DNA from: Rhodanobacteraceae bacterium | GTDB taxonomy: Bacteria > Pseudomonadota > Gammaproteobacteria > Xanthomonadales > Rhodanobacteraceae | Assembly: GCA_030167125.1 (NCBI GenBank) | Contig: CP126531.1 | Coordinates: forward strand, 2,768,578 to 2,832,577 | Length of the DNA: 64,000 nucleotides | Reading direction: 5' to 3' | Shown here: piece after piece, positions 17,849 through 26,233 of the stretch | How the letters are laid out: every line of letters starts with the position of its first letter | Numbering within the stretch: the stretch's first letter is position 1 | Made by a program: the position numbers and the translations under genes | The notes under the pieces: model-generated | Database searches by the model: none | Told to the model about the DNA's origin: nothing | The model's input: only the letters and a program-made list of their open reading frames with translations

Positions 17849-18718
17849 TCAGTGCTTCTTGCTGAAGCGCTTGAACTCCGCCTCGGCCTTGTCGTGCAGC
17901 GCCTTGGCGTCGGCATCGGACAAGGATGAGGTCTTGCCGCCCACGATCTTCTGGTTCAACACCAGCACGCCCTCGTTGCCCCATCCGACGCGTACCGTCG
18001 AGGTGGCGGGCGCGTCGGCCTTCGGCATCTGTTCCTGCACGACCACCCACGGCAGCGAATCGCGGTAGGCGTACTCGGTCTTGGTGAAGCCCTTGTCGGC
18101 CTGGTTGAGCTGCTCGATGATGAATTCGACGCCGTGCACGTCGCTGAAAACCTGCCAGCTCTGCGATTCGCCGATCTTGCTGGCGGTGCCGCTCTTGACG
18201 GTCATGCCGCCGGTCTGGCGCTTGGCGTTGTTGAAATCGTCCAGCATCTTCTCGGCCGCGGTCGGCTCGGCGACCAGGGTGAGATCGACACTGGCGGGCT
18301 GCCCGCGCGTCAGCACCGGCTGCTGCAACTTCGTCGTGTAGGTGCGGCCGTTGTCCTGCATCGTGGCCTGCAACACGTACAGATCCTTCGCGTTGATCGC
18401 CGAGGCCGAGAATGGAATGTGGAACGCCTGCGGGAACGTGGGCGGATTGAAATCCTGCTTGTTCACCGTGACGCCCGGTTGCTGGGTGACGTCCACCAGC
18501 GACAACTCCATCGTCGCCTGTGGCTTCACCGTCACCGCGGGGTCCTGAAGCTTGACGGTTCCCGTCACCGCCGTGGCGGCCGGCGCGGGAGTGCCCGCCT
18601 CGGATGCCGGCGGCGCAGCACTGGCCGAAGCGGAAGCGTTGTCGGACGAATTGGGTGCGCCGCAACCGGCAAGGACCAACGTGGCAAGAAACAACGGCGC
18701 AGCAGCAAGCTTTTGCAT
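17849..18718 (-). CDS. YbaY-family outer-membrane-type lipoprotein
   Basis: A 289-residue lipoprotein. The ATG at 18718 is preceded by GAGGA and gives a lipoprotein signal peptide (MQKLAAAPLFLATLVLAGC) with lipobox LAGC, followed by a low-complexity Ser/Ala/Pro stretch. A YbaY-like domain (about residues 50-145; VTGTVKLQDP, LSLVDVTQQPG, PFSASAINAKDLYVLQATM) resembles small proteins proposed to act as pilotins or envelope quality factors. The C-terminal half (about 150-289) is a separate region I do not recognise. The substrate or partner is unknown. The Ser following Gly-Ala-Pro after the Cys rather than Asp at +2 favours outer-membrane sorting. Confidence 0.8.
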   Translation of the reverse strand: MQKLAAAPLFLATLVLAGCGAPNSSDNASASASAAPPASEAGTPAPAATAVTGTVKLQDPAVTVKPQATMELSLVDVTQQPGVTVNKQDFNPPTFPQAFHIPFSASAINAKDLYVLQATMQDNGRTYTTKLQQPVLTRGQPASVDLTLVAEPTAAEKMLDDFNNAKRQTGGMTVKSGTASKIGESQSWQVFSDVHGVEFIIEQLNQADKGFTKTEYAYRDSLPWVVVQEQMPKADAPATSTVRVGWGNEGVLVLNQKIVGGKTSSLSDADAKALHDKAEAEFKRFSKKH

Positions 18719-19085
18719 GGAGATTCCTCGGAATGGGGCAGGCCCGCGGCGGAGGCAGCTCGGCACGATCGCGCGGCCACGAGCCAGAACTTTCATGTTA
18801 CTGCGGTCCGGGATAAGGTGAAAGCCGCGGTGCGGCTGGCGTTCATGGGGCAATACCAGCAGGCTCATGAGCAAACCGCATGAAGACCAACTTTTATGTA
18901 CCTTTCAAAAAGATTGCAACATTGTTAATTTGTTGCTAGTGTGAACGTGGCGTTAACCCGCCCACTCGCTCCGTCTTCGACAAGTCCTTAGGTTTCAGGG
19001 AGATGACGGACAGCGTTCCCGTCGGCGCGCAGGGAGCGTCGCCACCATCACTGAAACCGTTTCCGCTCACTGGGGAGTATTTCTG
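18719..19085. promoter_or_regulatory. Divergent control region upstream of the first TonB receptor
   Basis: This gap drops in GC around 18893-18957. A candidate promoter for the receptor is TTGCAA (18914-18919), 17-base spacer, TAGTGT (18937-18942); both hexamers are poor matches. A GCGTTAAC motif at 18950-18957 recurs upstream of the second receptor. The leader contains arms GGTTTCAG (18991-18998) and CTGAAACC (19051-19058) enclosing an inner GCGTTCCC/GGGAGCGT stem with wobble pairs. The Shine-Dalgarno GGGGAG lies about 13 bases past the hairpin. Confidence 0.4.
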
Positions 19086-22025
19086 ATGAATCGCAAGCTC
19101 TTGGCCTCGGCCATCTGTGCAAGCCTTTTCGTCGCCGCGACGACGGCATCCGCACAGGACACCTCCGCGTCGCAGCAGGCGCAGAACCAATCCGCCACCG
19201 CACAACCAGCACAATCGGCGGACCAGAATTCCAAAAACAAGGATAAAACCCAGACACTGGAAACAGTCACGGTCACGGGCTCGCTTCTGAAGCGGCCGGA
19301 ATATCAGGACACGGTGCCGATACAAGTCGTCCCTATTGAGGCTCAAAAGGCCTCGGGCGCATTCACCACGGCGGACATTCTGCAGGCGACGTCAGCAGCC
19401 GCGGGGGCAACTCAGATCAACAACCAGTTCAGCGGCTTCGTCATTGGCGGCGGTACCGGTATCCAGACAATCAACCTGCGCGGACTGGGTGCAAATCGCA
19501 CACTGGTTCTTTTGGATGGCCAGCGTCCGGGCCCTTCTGGCACGCAGGGACAGACCGGCAGCGGCTTTGATCTCAACGTGATTCCTGACGTGATCCTGCA
19601 GCGCGTCGAAATCGTGAAGGACGGCTCATCTTCCATCTATGGTTCGGACGCCGTTGCGGGCGTGGTAAACCTCATCACCAAGAAGAGTCTCGATCATACG
19701 GAGCTGGAAGCCTTCTATAGCGATCCGCAACACGGAGGTGGCGCGCAGAAGACCGTGTCCATCGGCACGGGCTTCAACTTCGCCAAGGGCAACATTCTGC
19801 TCGCAGGCGAGTTCCGCCAGCAGGATCCGCTTCCCTACAAGGATCGTGACTTCCTGAAATGCAACCAAGACATGGTGTATGACGCCAACGGCAAGCGAAT
19901 CGACCGTACGGACGATTCGATCCTTGCGGGTACCAGCTTGGCCGGCTGCAACAACCTGTACGCCGACACCATTATGGATTACTACAGCGGCTACCACATT
20001 CGCTTCAACCCGACCAACGGCCCCACCATTGGTCCATTCCCGGGCTTCGCGCCGCGACCCTATCCATCGACGCAATACAACGATCCCGCCAATCCCAAGG
20101 GCGCGTATTACACCGACGTGCTTAACTATCCGTTCTACGGCGACGCATGGGCCATTAACAAAAACCGTGACGAAACGCTGTATGGCAGCAGTCACTTCAC
20201 ATTTGGCAGCGTGACGTGGGACAACCAAGCGATCTTCAACTACCGCAAGACCCAGACGCAGGGTTGGCGGCAATTTTTCCCTGTGGTGCCCGGACCGGCC
20301 GACCCTCTCAATGGGACGGGGTTGGATTACAGCTACTACACTCCGATCATGCCTTTCCCGTCGAACGACGAGGTGTCCGTTCGCTACCTGTATCTGCGCA
20401 CGGGACTGTCGGGTGGATTCGGCGACAGCAGCTGGAGTTGGCAGACCAATCTTACCCACACCCGCTCCAGTGGCTACTACGGCCACATCGGCATCGACGC
20501 GCGCAAGTCCGGCGATTGCACCTTGGCCGTGGCAACCTGCGGCAGCATGCCGATCAATTACTTCGATCCGAACGTGTTGAACGGCACCGACATGGGCCAG
20601 CTGGTCCAAGCGGTCGGAATGCAGACGCGGGGACACACCACTTATAGCCAGACCACGGCCAATTTCACCGCGAACGGGACCATGTTCGACCTGCCTGCCG
20701 GTCCGGTCGCGGCCGCAGTGGGCGCCGAGTTCCGAACCTATGCGATCAACGACCAGCCTGACCCGAACAACGCCGCCGGCTATGAATGGGGTTACAGCAG
20801 TGCGCAGGTGACGAAAGGCCGTGACCACGTCAACGAAGTATTTGGTGAGCTCGGTGTGCCACTACTGAAAGACCTGCCCGCAGTCCAGAATTTGTCCATC
20901 GATTTGTCGGGGCGCGTCTTCAAGTACGGCAGCGTGACCGATGGCAGCAAGGTGTGGAAGTTCGGCCTCAACTGGCAGGTCGTACCTACTGTGCGGGTGC
21001 GCGGGTCGCTCGGTACCTCTTATCGTGCACCTGGCCTGTACGAGCTCTATCTCGGCAACGAGTCCGGATTCCTCAGCCAGACGAGCATCGACCCATGCAT
21101 CAACTGGGGTGATAGTACCAACCAATTCATCCGCGCCAATTGCGCGAAAGCAGGTATCCCAAGCACCTACGGTGGCGCCGGCGCTTCGGCGCAGGTATTC
21201 CAGGGTGGCGGCCACGGCTTCCTGAAGCCGGAAACATCTCGTGCCAAAACGCTGGGCATCGTCTGGACTCCCGCGTTCGGCAACTTCAACATGGCGCTGG
21301 ATTATTTTGACTACAAGATCAGTGGTGAAATCACCACCCTCAGCGCAGGCACCATTCTCTCCGGCTGTTACGACTCAGCCGTGTATCCGAACAACTTCTG
21401 CAACCTGTTCACTCGAAATCCGGGAAATCTGCCCAGCGGCGCGTACAACATTACCAATGTTTACGCGACCTTCATCAACATCAATCGTGAACGCGAGCGT
21501 GGTTACGATCTGCAGTTCAACTGGAGCAATGATTTCTCCTTCGGCAAACTGTCCGCCGATGCGGAGGTCACCTACACACTGTCTGACGTCACGCAGCTGT
21601 TCAGCACTGCGGCAGCGAGCGGATTCACGAACTCCAACCGTGTGAAATTCCCGGGCAACCCACAGGTGGTGGGCCTTGCGCATGTGAACTGGAATCGAGG
21701 TGACTGGACGGTCACATGGCAGGGCGAATACACCGGGGCAACCGCCGCGTATGACGCCGACAATCCGCAACCCTACTTCGGCGCGACGGGTTACATCATC
21801 AAGGATCTGCCTGCCCAATTCCGTCACAGCTTGTCCGTCGGCTACGACACCGGCAAATGGGGCGTCACGGCTGGTGTGCGCAACATTTTCGACAAGAAGC
21901 CCCCGCAGGTCTCCAATGCTGCTGCCGTGGACGCCTCCGGTTTGATCGGTAACACGGTCATCGACGCTTCCCAATACGATTGGTATGGCCGCACTTTCTT
22001 CGTGCGCGCAAATTACAAATTGTAA
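19086..22025 (+). CDS. TonB-dependent outer-membrane receptor (first of two paralogs)
   Basis: A 979-residue outer-membrane transporter energised by TonB-ExbBD. The signal peptide ends near residue 23 (ATTASA). A Gln/Ser/Asn-rich linker follows, then a TonB-box-like ETVTVTGS (about 59-66). The plug domain contains INLRGLGANRTLVLLDGQR and the signature YGSDAVAGVVNLITKK. The rest is a long beta-barrel with several Cys-containing extracellular loops. The ATG at 19086 is preceded by GGGGAG. Plug motifs of this sort are common in receptors of Xanthomonadales, Caulobacter and Sphingomonas that sit beside S9 peptidases; the ligand is probably a peptide or small oligomer, but this is inference. A strong terminator follows, and the S9 peptidase is the next gene. 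Confidence 0.92.
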   Translation: MNRKLLASAICASLFVAATTASAQDTSASQQAQNQSATAQPAQSADQNSKNKDKTQTLETVTVTGSLLKRPEYQDTVPIQVVPIEAQKASGAFTTADILQATSAAAGATQINNQFSGFVIGGGTGIQTINLRGLGANRTLVLLDGQRPGPSGTQGQTGSGFDLNVIPDVILQRVEIVKDGSSSIYGSDAVAGVVNLITKKSLDHTELEAFYSDPQHGGGAQKTVSIGTGFNFAKGNILLAGEFRQQDPLPYKDRDFLKCNQDMVYDANGKRIDRTDDSILAGTSLAGCNNLYADTIMDYYSGYHIRFNPTNGPTIGPFPGFAPRPYPSTQYNDPANPKGAYYTDVLNYPFYGDAWAINKNRDETLYGSSHFTFGSVTWDNQAIFNYRKTQTQGWRQFFPVVPGPADPLNGTGLDYSYYTPIMPFPSNDEVSVRYLYLRTGLSGGFGDSSWSWQTNLTHTRSSGYYGHIGIDARKSGDCTLAVATCGSMPINYFDPNVLNGTDMGQLVQAVGMQTRGHTTYSQTTANFTANGTMFDLPAGPVAAAVGAEFRTYAINDQPDPNNAAGYEWGYSSAQVTKGRDHVNEVFGELGVPLLKDLPAVQNLSIDLSGRVFKYGSVTDGSKVWKFGLNWQVVPTVRVRGSLGTSYRAPGLYELYLGNESGFLSQTSIDPCINWGDSTNQFIRANCAKAGIPSTYGGAGASAQVFQGGGHGFLKPETSRAKTLGIVWTPAFGNFNMALDYFDYKISGEITTLSAGTILSGCYDSAVYPNNFCNLFTRNPGNLPSGAYNITNVYATFININRERERGYDLQFNWSNDFSFGKLSADAEVTYTLSDVTQLFSTAAASGFTNSNRVKFPGNPQVVGLAHVNWNRGDWTVTWQGEYTGATAAYDADNPQPYFGATGYIIKDLPAQFRHSLSVGYDTGKWGVTAGVRNIFDKKPPQVSNAAAVDASGLIGNTVIDASQYDWYGRTFFVRANYKL

Positions 22026-22051
22026 GAACAAGACCCGATTTCGGAAATGCA

Positions 22052-22078
22052 GGGGCGACGAAAGTCGCCCCTTTTTTT
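22052..22078 (+). terminator. Intrinsic terminator of the first TonB receptor gene
   Basis: Perfect 8-base stem GGGGCGAC/GTCGCCCC with GAAA tetraloop, followed by seven T. It separates the receptor from the downstream peptidase, which therefore needs its own promoter or read-through. Confidence 0.92.
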
Positions 22079-22229
22079 GAATGTTTTTCAGGTTGGCGTT
22101 GAGAGTACGCCGGTAGCCAAGTAATGTGTGCGCGAGCCCCTGTGCCTGCTATCTTGCATTGCACGTAGCCGTGCGGAAGATGCTGTCGCGGCATACGTTT
22201 TCCAATAATCCAATCCGGAGGTTTGCAAA

Positions 22230-24281
22230 GTGCGCAAATCCGTTTTCGCAATGTTGCTTGCGGGCGTGGTCGGAACCGGAACCGTTTTAGCAGCCGTACC
22301 CGTGAACCAGCCGATTCCTATCGAAGACTTGACGCGTCTGCCACAGCTGCAGTCCGTCAGCATGACGCCCGATGGCAAATATCTCGTTGGCCTGATCCCG
22401 TCACCCAAGGATCCGCACGACACCGCACTCGCTACTTGGGACGTCGATGCATTGGGTGCGGGACCGAAGGTTGTCACCCCATCTGGCGACCGCGATCACA
22501 TGCAATTTTTTTCCGCCTTCGCGCTCAAGGCCGGCAAGATCCTGGTAGACGCACGCCAGCAGTGGACCGGCCAAGTCACGGGGTGCGGGCTGGAGGGCAA
22601 GGCACTTGGCGCAACCCGGACCTTCGTGACGAAAACGTACCTGACTGGCGTCGACCAGAAGCAATTTGCCGATGCATTTGCAAGCAACAAACAACGTCTC
22701 GATGCGGACGAGACGCTCAGCACGTGCCTCAAGCTCATCAATACCGCATCGCTGGTCGACATGCTGCCGCTCGACCCGGACCACGTGATCATTTCGCGTT
22801 TGAACGGCGTCACCCTGATGACCAGCTACTACCGCTACGACCTGAAGACCGGCACGGCGGAATTGTTGTTCGAAGGCGGCGACGACTCCGCGCCCGAACT
22901 TTTTGATCCGCACACCGGCAAGTTGCTCGTCAAGTCCAAGATCGAGCCCAGCGGTACTGATGATTACAAGCAGGAGACCCTGATTCTCAGCCCCAAGACG
23001 GGCAAGTTCGAGGCGCAACCCGCACTGAGCACCCTGCTCTCCGATCGCCACCAGATTCAGGTGGTAGGCGTCGACGCCGAGACCGGCAAATACTATGTAC
23101 TGACCGATCAGTTCTCGGATCAGGTGCAGGCGCGCATGTACGACGCGGCGGCCGGGAAATACGATCCGGAGCCGCTCATCGCGGCCAAGGACTATTCGAT
23201 AACGGGTCTCGTGTTCGGCAAGCAGCCTGTCAATTTCGGCAAGGTGGTGGGCTACACGGTAGGTGGACCGTATCCGGAAACAACCTATGTAGCTCCACGC
23301 TTGGCGGCCATCCAGGCTGGCATCGAGAAGGCGTTCCCCGGACAGCTGGTTTCGATCACCGACTACAACAATGATTTTTCCAAGGTGTTGTTTACCACGG
23401 TCAGTGCCAGCCAGCCGACGGCATATCATCTCCTGATCAACGACAAGCTTGAGAACCTCGGGAGTGAATACCCCGCAATCAGGCCGGGCATGACGGGCGA
23501 AGAAAAGTGGGTCACCTACACGGCCCGCGACGGGCTGCAGATTCCGGCGATCCTCAACCTGCCGCCCGGCTGGACCAAGGCGGATGGCCCCCTGCCTACG
23601 GTCATCATGCCGCATGGCGGTCCGTGGGCACGTGATTTCATGTACACGGAAGACTGGTTTGCGGGTGGTTGGGTGCCACTGCTTACTTCCCGCGGTTATG
23701 CGGTGCTGAGACCACAGTACCGTGGTTCCGAAGGGTTGGGTCGCAAGCTCTGGCTGGCCGGTGATGCGCAATGGGGCCTGAAAATGTCGGATGACCTCGA
23801 CGACGGCGCAGCGTGGCTGGTACAGCAGGGCATCGCCGCCAAGAACCGCATCGCAATCTTCGGCTACTCATATGGTGGCTTCGCGGCCGCGGCGGCGACC
23901 GTTCGCAATCCATCGCCTTACCAATGCGCCATCGCAGGCGCGCCTGTCGCGGACTTGGGGCGTTTGGGTACATCGTGGAGCGATAATCGACTGCAGCGCA
24001 TCCTGCAGGGCCACACGGTGAAGGGCATGGATCCGATGTCCAATGCGGACAAGGCGCACCTGCCGATCCTGGTCTTTGACGGCGACCGCGACGTCAGGAC
24101 GCCACGCGATGTCCACGCGATCCCGTTCTACAAGGCCGTCGAGGGCAAGGTACACGCGAAGTACGTGCAGATTCCGGACATGCCGCACAGCGTGCCTTGG
24201 TATCCCAGCCAGCAGGCGGAGGTGGACAATCTCATTGTCAACTGGCTGGCTCAGGACTGCGGTGCCGTTTCGCACCCGTGA
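22230..24281 (+). CDS. Secreted prolyl oligopeptidase-family (S9) serine peptidase
   Basis: A 683-residue peptidase with a signal peptide (MRKSVFAMLLAGVVGTGTVLA), so periplasmic or beyond. The N-terminal half reads as a beta-propeller with blade motifs such as MTPDGKYLVGL. The C-terminal alpha/beta hydrolase has PHGGPWARD, the nucleophile elbow GYSYGG (Ser about 547), the acid in FDGDRDVRT (about 616) and the His in MPHSVPWY (about 652), a complete triad. It starts with GTG at 22230, supported by GGAGG 8 bases upstream; no better ATG exists. Related peptidases sit beside TonB receptors in other genomes, and a subset act as lasso-peptide isopeptidases, but that activity cannot be claimed here. 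Likely role: processing peptides imported by the neighbouring receptors. Confidence 0.9.
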   Translation: MRKSVFAMLLAGVVGTGTVLAAVPVNQPIPIEDLTRLPQLQSVSMTPDGKYLVGLIPSPKDPHDTALATWDVDALGAGPKVVTPSGDRDHMQFFSAFALKAGKILVDARQQWTGQVTGCGLEGKALGATRTFVTKTYLTGVDQKQFADAFASNKQRLDADETLSTCLKLINTASLVDMLPLDPDHVIISRLNGVTLMTSYYRYDLKTGTAELLFEGGDDSAPELFDPHTGKLLVKSKIEPSGTDDYKQETLILSPKTGKFEAQPALSTLLSDRHQIQVVGVDAETGKYYVLTDQFSDQVQARMYDAAAGKYDPEPLIAAKDYSITGLVFGKQPVNFGKVVGYTVGGPYPETTYVAPRLAAIQAGIEKAFPGQLVSITDYNNDFSKVLFTTVSASQPTAYHLLINDKLENLGSEYPAIRPGMTGEEKWVTYTARDGLQIPAILNLPPGWTKADGPLPTVIMPHGGPWARDFMYTEDWFAGGWVPLLTSRGYAVLRPQYRGSEGLGRKLWLAGDAQWGLKMSDDLDDGAAWLVQQGIAAKNRIAIFGYSYGGFAAAAATVRNPSPYQCAIAGAPVADLGRLGTSWSDNRLQRILQGHTVKGMDPMSNADKAHLPILVFDGDRDVRTPRDVHAIPFYKAVEGKVHAKYVQIPDMPHSVPWYPSQQAEVDNLIVNWLAQDCGAVSHP

Positions 24282-24311
24282 TGACAAGCGATCCGGCTCG
24301 CGTCCTTCCTT

Positions 24312-24339
24312 GTTCGGTGCGTCTCGTGACGCACCGAAC
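24312..24339 (+). terminator. Long perfect hairpin after the S9 peptidase gene
   Basis: A 12-base perfect stem (GTTCGGTGCGTC / GACGCACCGAAC) with TCGT loop, 31 bases after the peptidase stop. There is no T run, so it may protect the 3' end or attenuate rather than terminate. Confidence 0.5.
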
Positions 24340-24410
24340 CTTGCAACAGCCCACAGCAATCCCGTGGCGAACCTGAAAACGCAAACTCCATCCCTTCGGT
24401 TGAATGCATC

Positions 24411-26033
24411 GTGACCGTCAACGCTGACATTTCGTCAGTCCTGAAACCAAAAGGCCCGTCGAATTCGGCCTTGTACGGCAAGTTGCTGGCCCGCGCGCAG
24501 CGCGAATGGGCACAGCAGCGCCTTGGGGATTTGACGCGAACCATCGAGGCAATGTTCGCGCTGATACCCGAAGAACCTGCTGCGGTGCGGCTGTCGGGAA
24601 TGGTGGCGTATCAACTCGGCGATCATGGGCGCGCGGTGAAATGTTTTCGACGCGCGCTGCCAGCGTGGCCGGACGATCCGGATCTCCACATTGATTTGGG
24701 AAGAGCACTGCGAGCCGGTGGAGATGCGGAAGGCGGCATCGCAGCCATGCGGCAGGCGTGCAAACTGGCTCCTGAGCGTGCGGAAGCCTGGTTCGAGCTG
24801 GGCGAGGCGTTGACCGCGGATGCCCGCGCAACGGAGGCGATCGACGCCTTGAAGCAGGCACGCGGACTCGCCCCCGGAAACGCCGGAGTTGCGGCATCGT
24901 TGGCAAGGGTTCTCGCGGCAGCAGGGCGGGTGGATGACGCTGCCGTTGAATACCGGGCGGCGCTGGAATGCGATCCAGACAACGCCGACGCGTGGTTGGG
25001 CCTGTCGAACCTCAACACCATCCGGTTTGATGCCGTCGACACAATACGGTTGCGGAAGGCATGGGAGGACGAGAAGCGCGCCGATGCCCAGCGCGAACGG
25101 CTCGGGTTCAGTTATGCGCGAGCGCTTGAAGACAGCGGTGACTTCGACGCGGCGTTCGATGTCTTGATGGCGGCCAACGCATTACGCCACCGGCGGAGCC
25201 GCTGGAATGCTGCCGCCGAGCGTCGCCTCATCGATGCCATTCGCGACGCGTTCGCTGGCGAGGTGAAAGCGTCATCCGCGGCCGATTCCGGACATGAGGT
25301 CATTTTCATTGCAGGCACTCCCCGCTCGGGGACGACTCTGGTTGAGCAGATTCTCGCGTCGCATCCGGAAGTCGAGGGTGCCAATGAACTGAGGACGCTT
25401 CCCAATCTTGTTGGCTTGGAGTCGCGGCAGGGCCGCGGTGCGTTCCCGCTGTGGGTTCCCGGTGCCAGCGCAAATGACTGGCAGCGGATGGGCAAGGCAT
25501 ACCTCGATGAGACGGCGCGGTGGCGTGCTTTGAAGCCATATTCGGTCGACAAGAACCTCACCAACTGGCTGCTGGTAGGCGCCGCGCTGTCCATGCTGCC
25601 AGCGGCCCGTGTCGTTATCGTTCGTCGCGATCCGGTCGAAACCTGCCTTGCCTGCTACCGGCAGTATTTCGGTGAGCCCATCGAGTTTGCCTACGACCTG
25701 CGTGACCTCGCCGTCTATTACGCCAACTTTGTTGAGCTCACCCGCTACTGGCTGGAGCGCTATCCAGATCGCGTGCTCGACTTTGAGTACGAGGCACTGA
25801 TAGCGCAGCCAGAGGCGTCGATTGGACGGCTGCTGAACTTCTGCGGGCTATCACACAGCGAAGCCTGTTTCGAATTTCACAAGACACAGCGCGCAATCTT
25901 CAGCATCCCCAGCGCGGCCTTGGTGCGCGAACCCCTGCACGCAAACCGTGCCCGCAGTGCGCTGTACGGCAGCAAGCTGGACCTTCTGCGCCAGTACCTC
26001 CGGGACGCCGGAGTGCTGCCACGGCAAAAATGA
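24411..26033 (+). CDS. TPR-repeat sulfotransferase family protein (1)
   Basis: A 540-residue protein in two halves. Residues about 15-240 are tetratricopeptide-like helical repeats (for example DPDLHIDLGRALRAGGDAEG and its copies spaced 34 residues apart). The C-terminal half is a PAPS-dependent sulfotransferase domain with the 5'-phosphosulfate loop GTPRSGTTLVEQIL (about 300-313) and a 3'-phosphate-binding segment VIVRRDPVETCLACYRQ (about 400). No signal peptide is seen, so it is probably cytosolic. The GTG at 24411 is the first start in frame but has no obvious ribosome binding site. Such fusions recur beside TonB receptors and may sulfate peptides or proteins; the acceptor is unknown. Confidence 0.85.
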   Translation: MTVNADISSVLKPKGPSNSALYGKLLARAQREWAQQRLGDLTRTIEAMFALIPEEPAAVRLSGMVAYQLGDHGRAVKCFRRALPAWPDDPDLHIDLGRALRAGGDAEGGIAAMRQACKLAPERAEAWFELGEALTADARATEAIDALKQARGLAPGNAGVAASLARVLAAAGRVDDAAVEYRAALECDPDNADAWLGLSNLNTIRFDAVDTIRLRKAWEDEKRADAQRERLGFSYARALEDSGDFDAAFDVLMAANALRHRRSRWNAAAERRLIDAIRDAFAGEVKASSAADSGHEVIFIAGTPRSGTTLVEQILASHPEVEGANELRTLPNLVGLESRQGRGAFPLWVPGASANDWQRMGKAYLDETARWRALKPYSVDKNLTNWLLVGAALSMLPAARVVIVRRDPVETCLACYRQYFGEPIEFAYDLRDLAVYYANFVELTRYWLERYPDRVLDFEYEALIAQPEASIGRLLNFCGLSHSEACFEFHKTQRAIFSIPSAALVREPLHANRARSALYGSKLDLLRQYLRDAGVLPRQK

Positions 26034-26076
26034 TCTGCGAACCCCTGTTTTGCTGATTCTCGATCAGGCACCTCTT

Positions 26077-26226
26077 GCGTTAACGTTAAAACAAGATTAA
26101 CTTCGTCGGCGTGCTGCTACCGGGGACAGTGCAGGACGATCTTGGTGGAGAAACCACCTGATCGAGTGCGTCTGCCTGTTTTTGGCGGTCCCCGACCGCA
26201 GCCAGGCAGGCTTCCGTTCCGGGAGG
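26077..26226 (+). promoter_or_regulatory. Leader of the second TonB receptor gene
   Basis: It contains CGTTAACG (part of the GCGTTAAC motif shared with the first receptor), a small GGTGG/CCACC hairpin (26144-26158), and a two-tier hairpin: outer CTGCCTG/CAGGCAG (26172-26178 with 26203-26209) and inner GCGGTC/GACCGC (26185-26199). The hairpin ends 11 bases before the Shine-Dalgarno GGGAGG (26221-26226). Confidence 0.4.
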
Positions 26227-26233
26227 CCCCTCG

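Noticed and set aside
22230..24281. S9 peptidase as a lasso-peptide isopeptidase with a lasso cluster
   Set aside because: I looked for a small precursor gene and lasso maturation enzymes near the receptor and found none, so only the general peptidase family is claimed.
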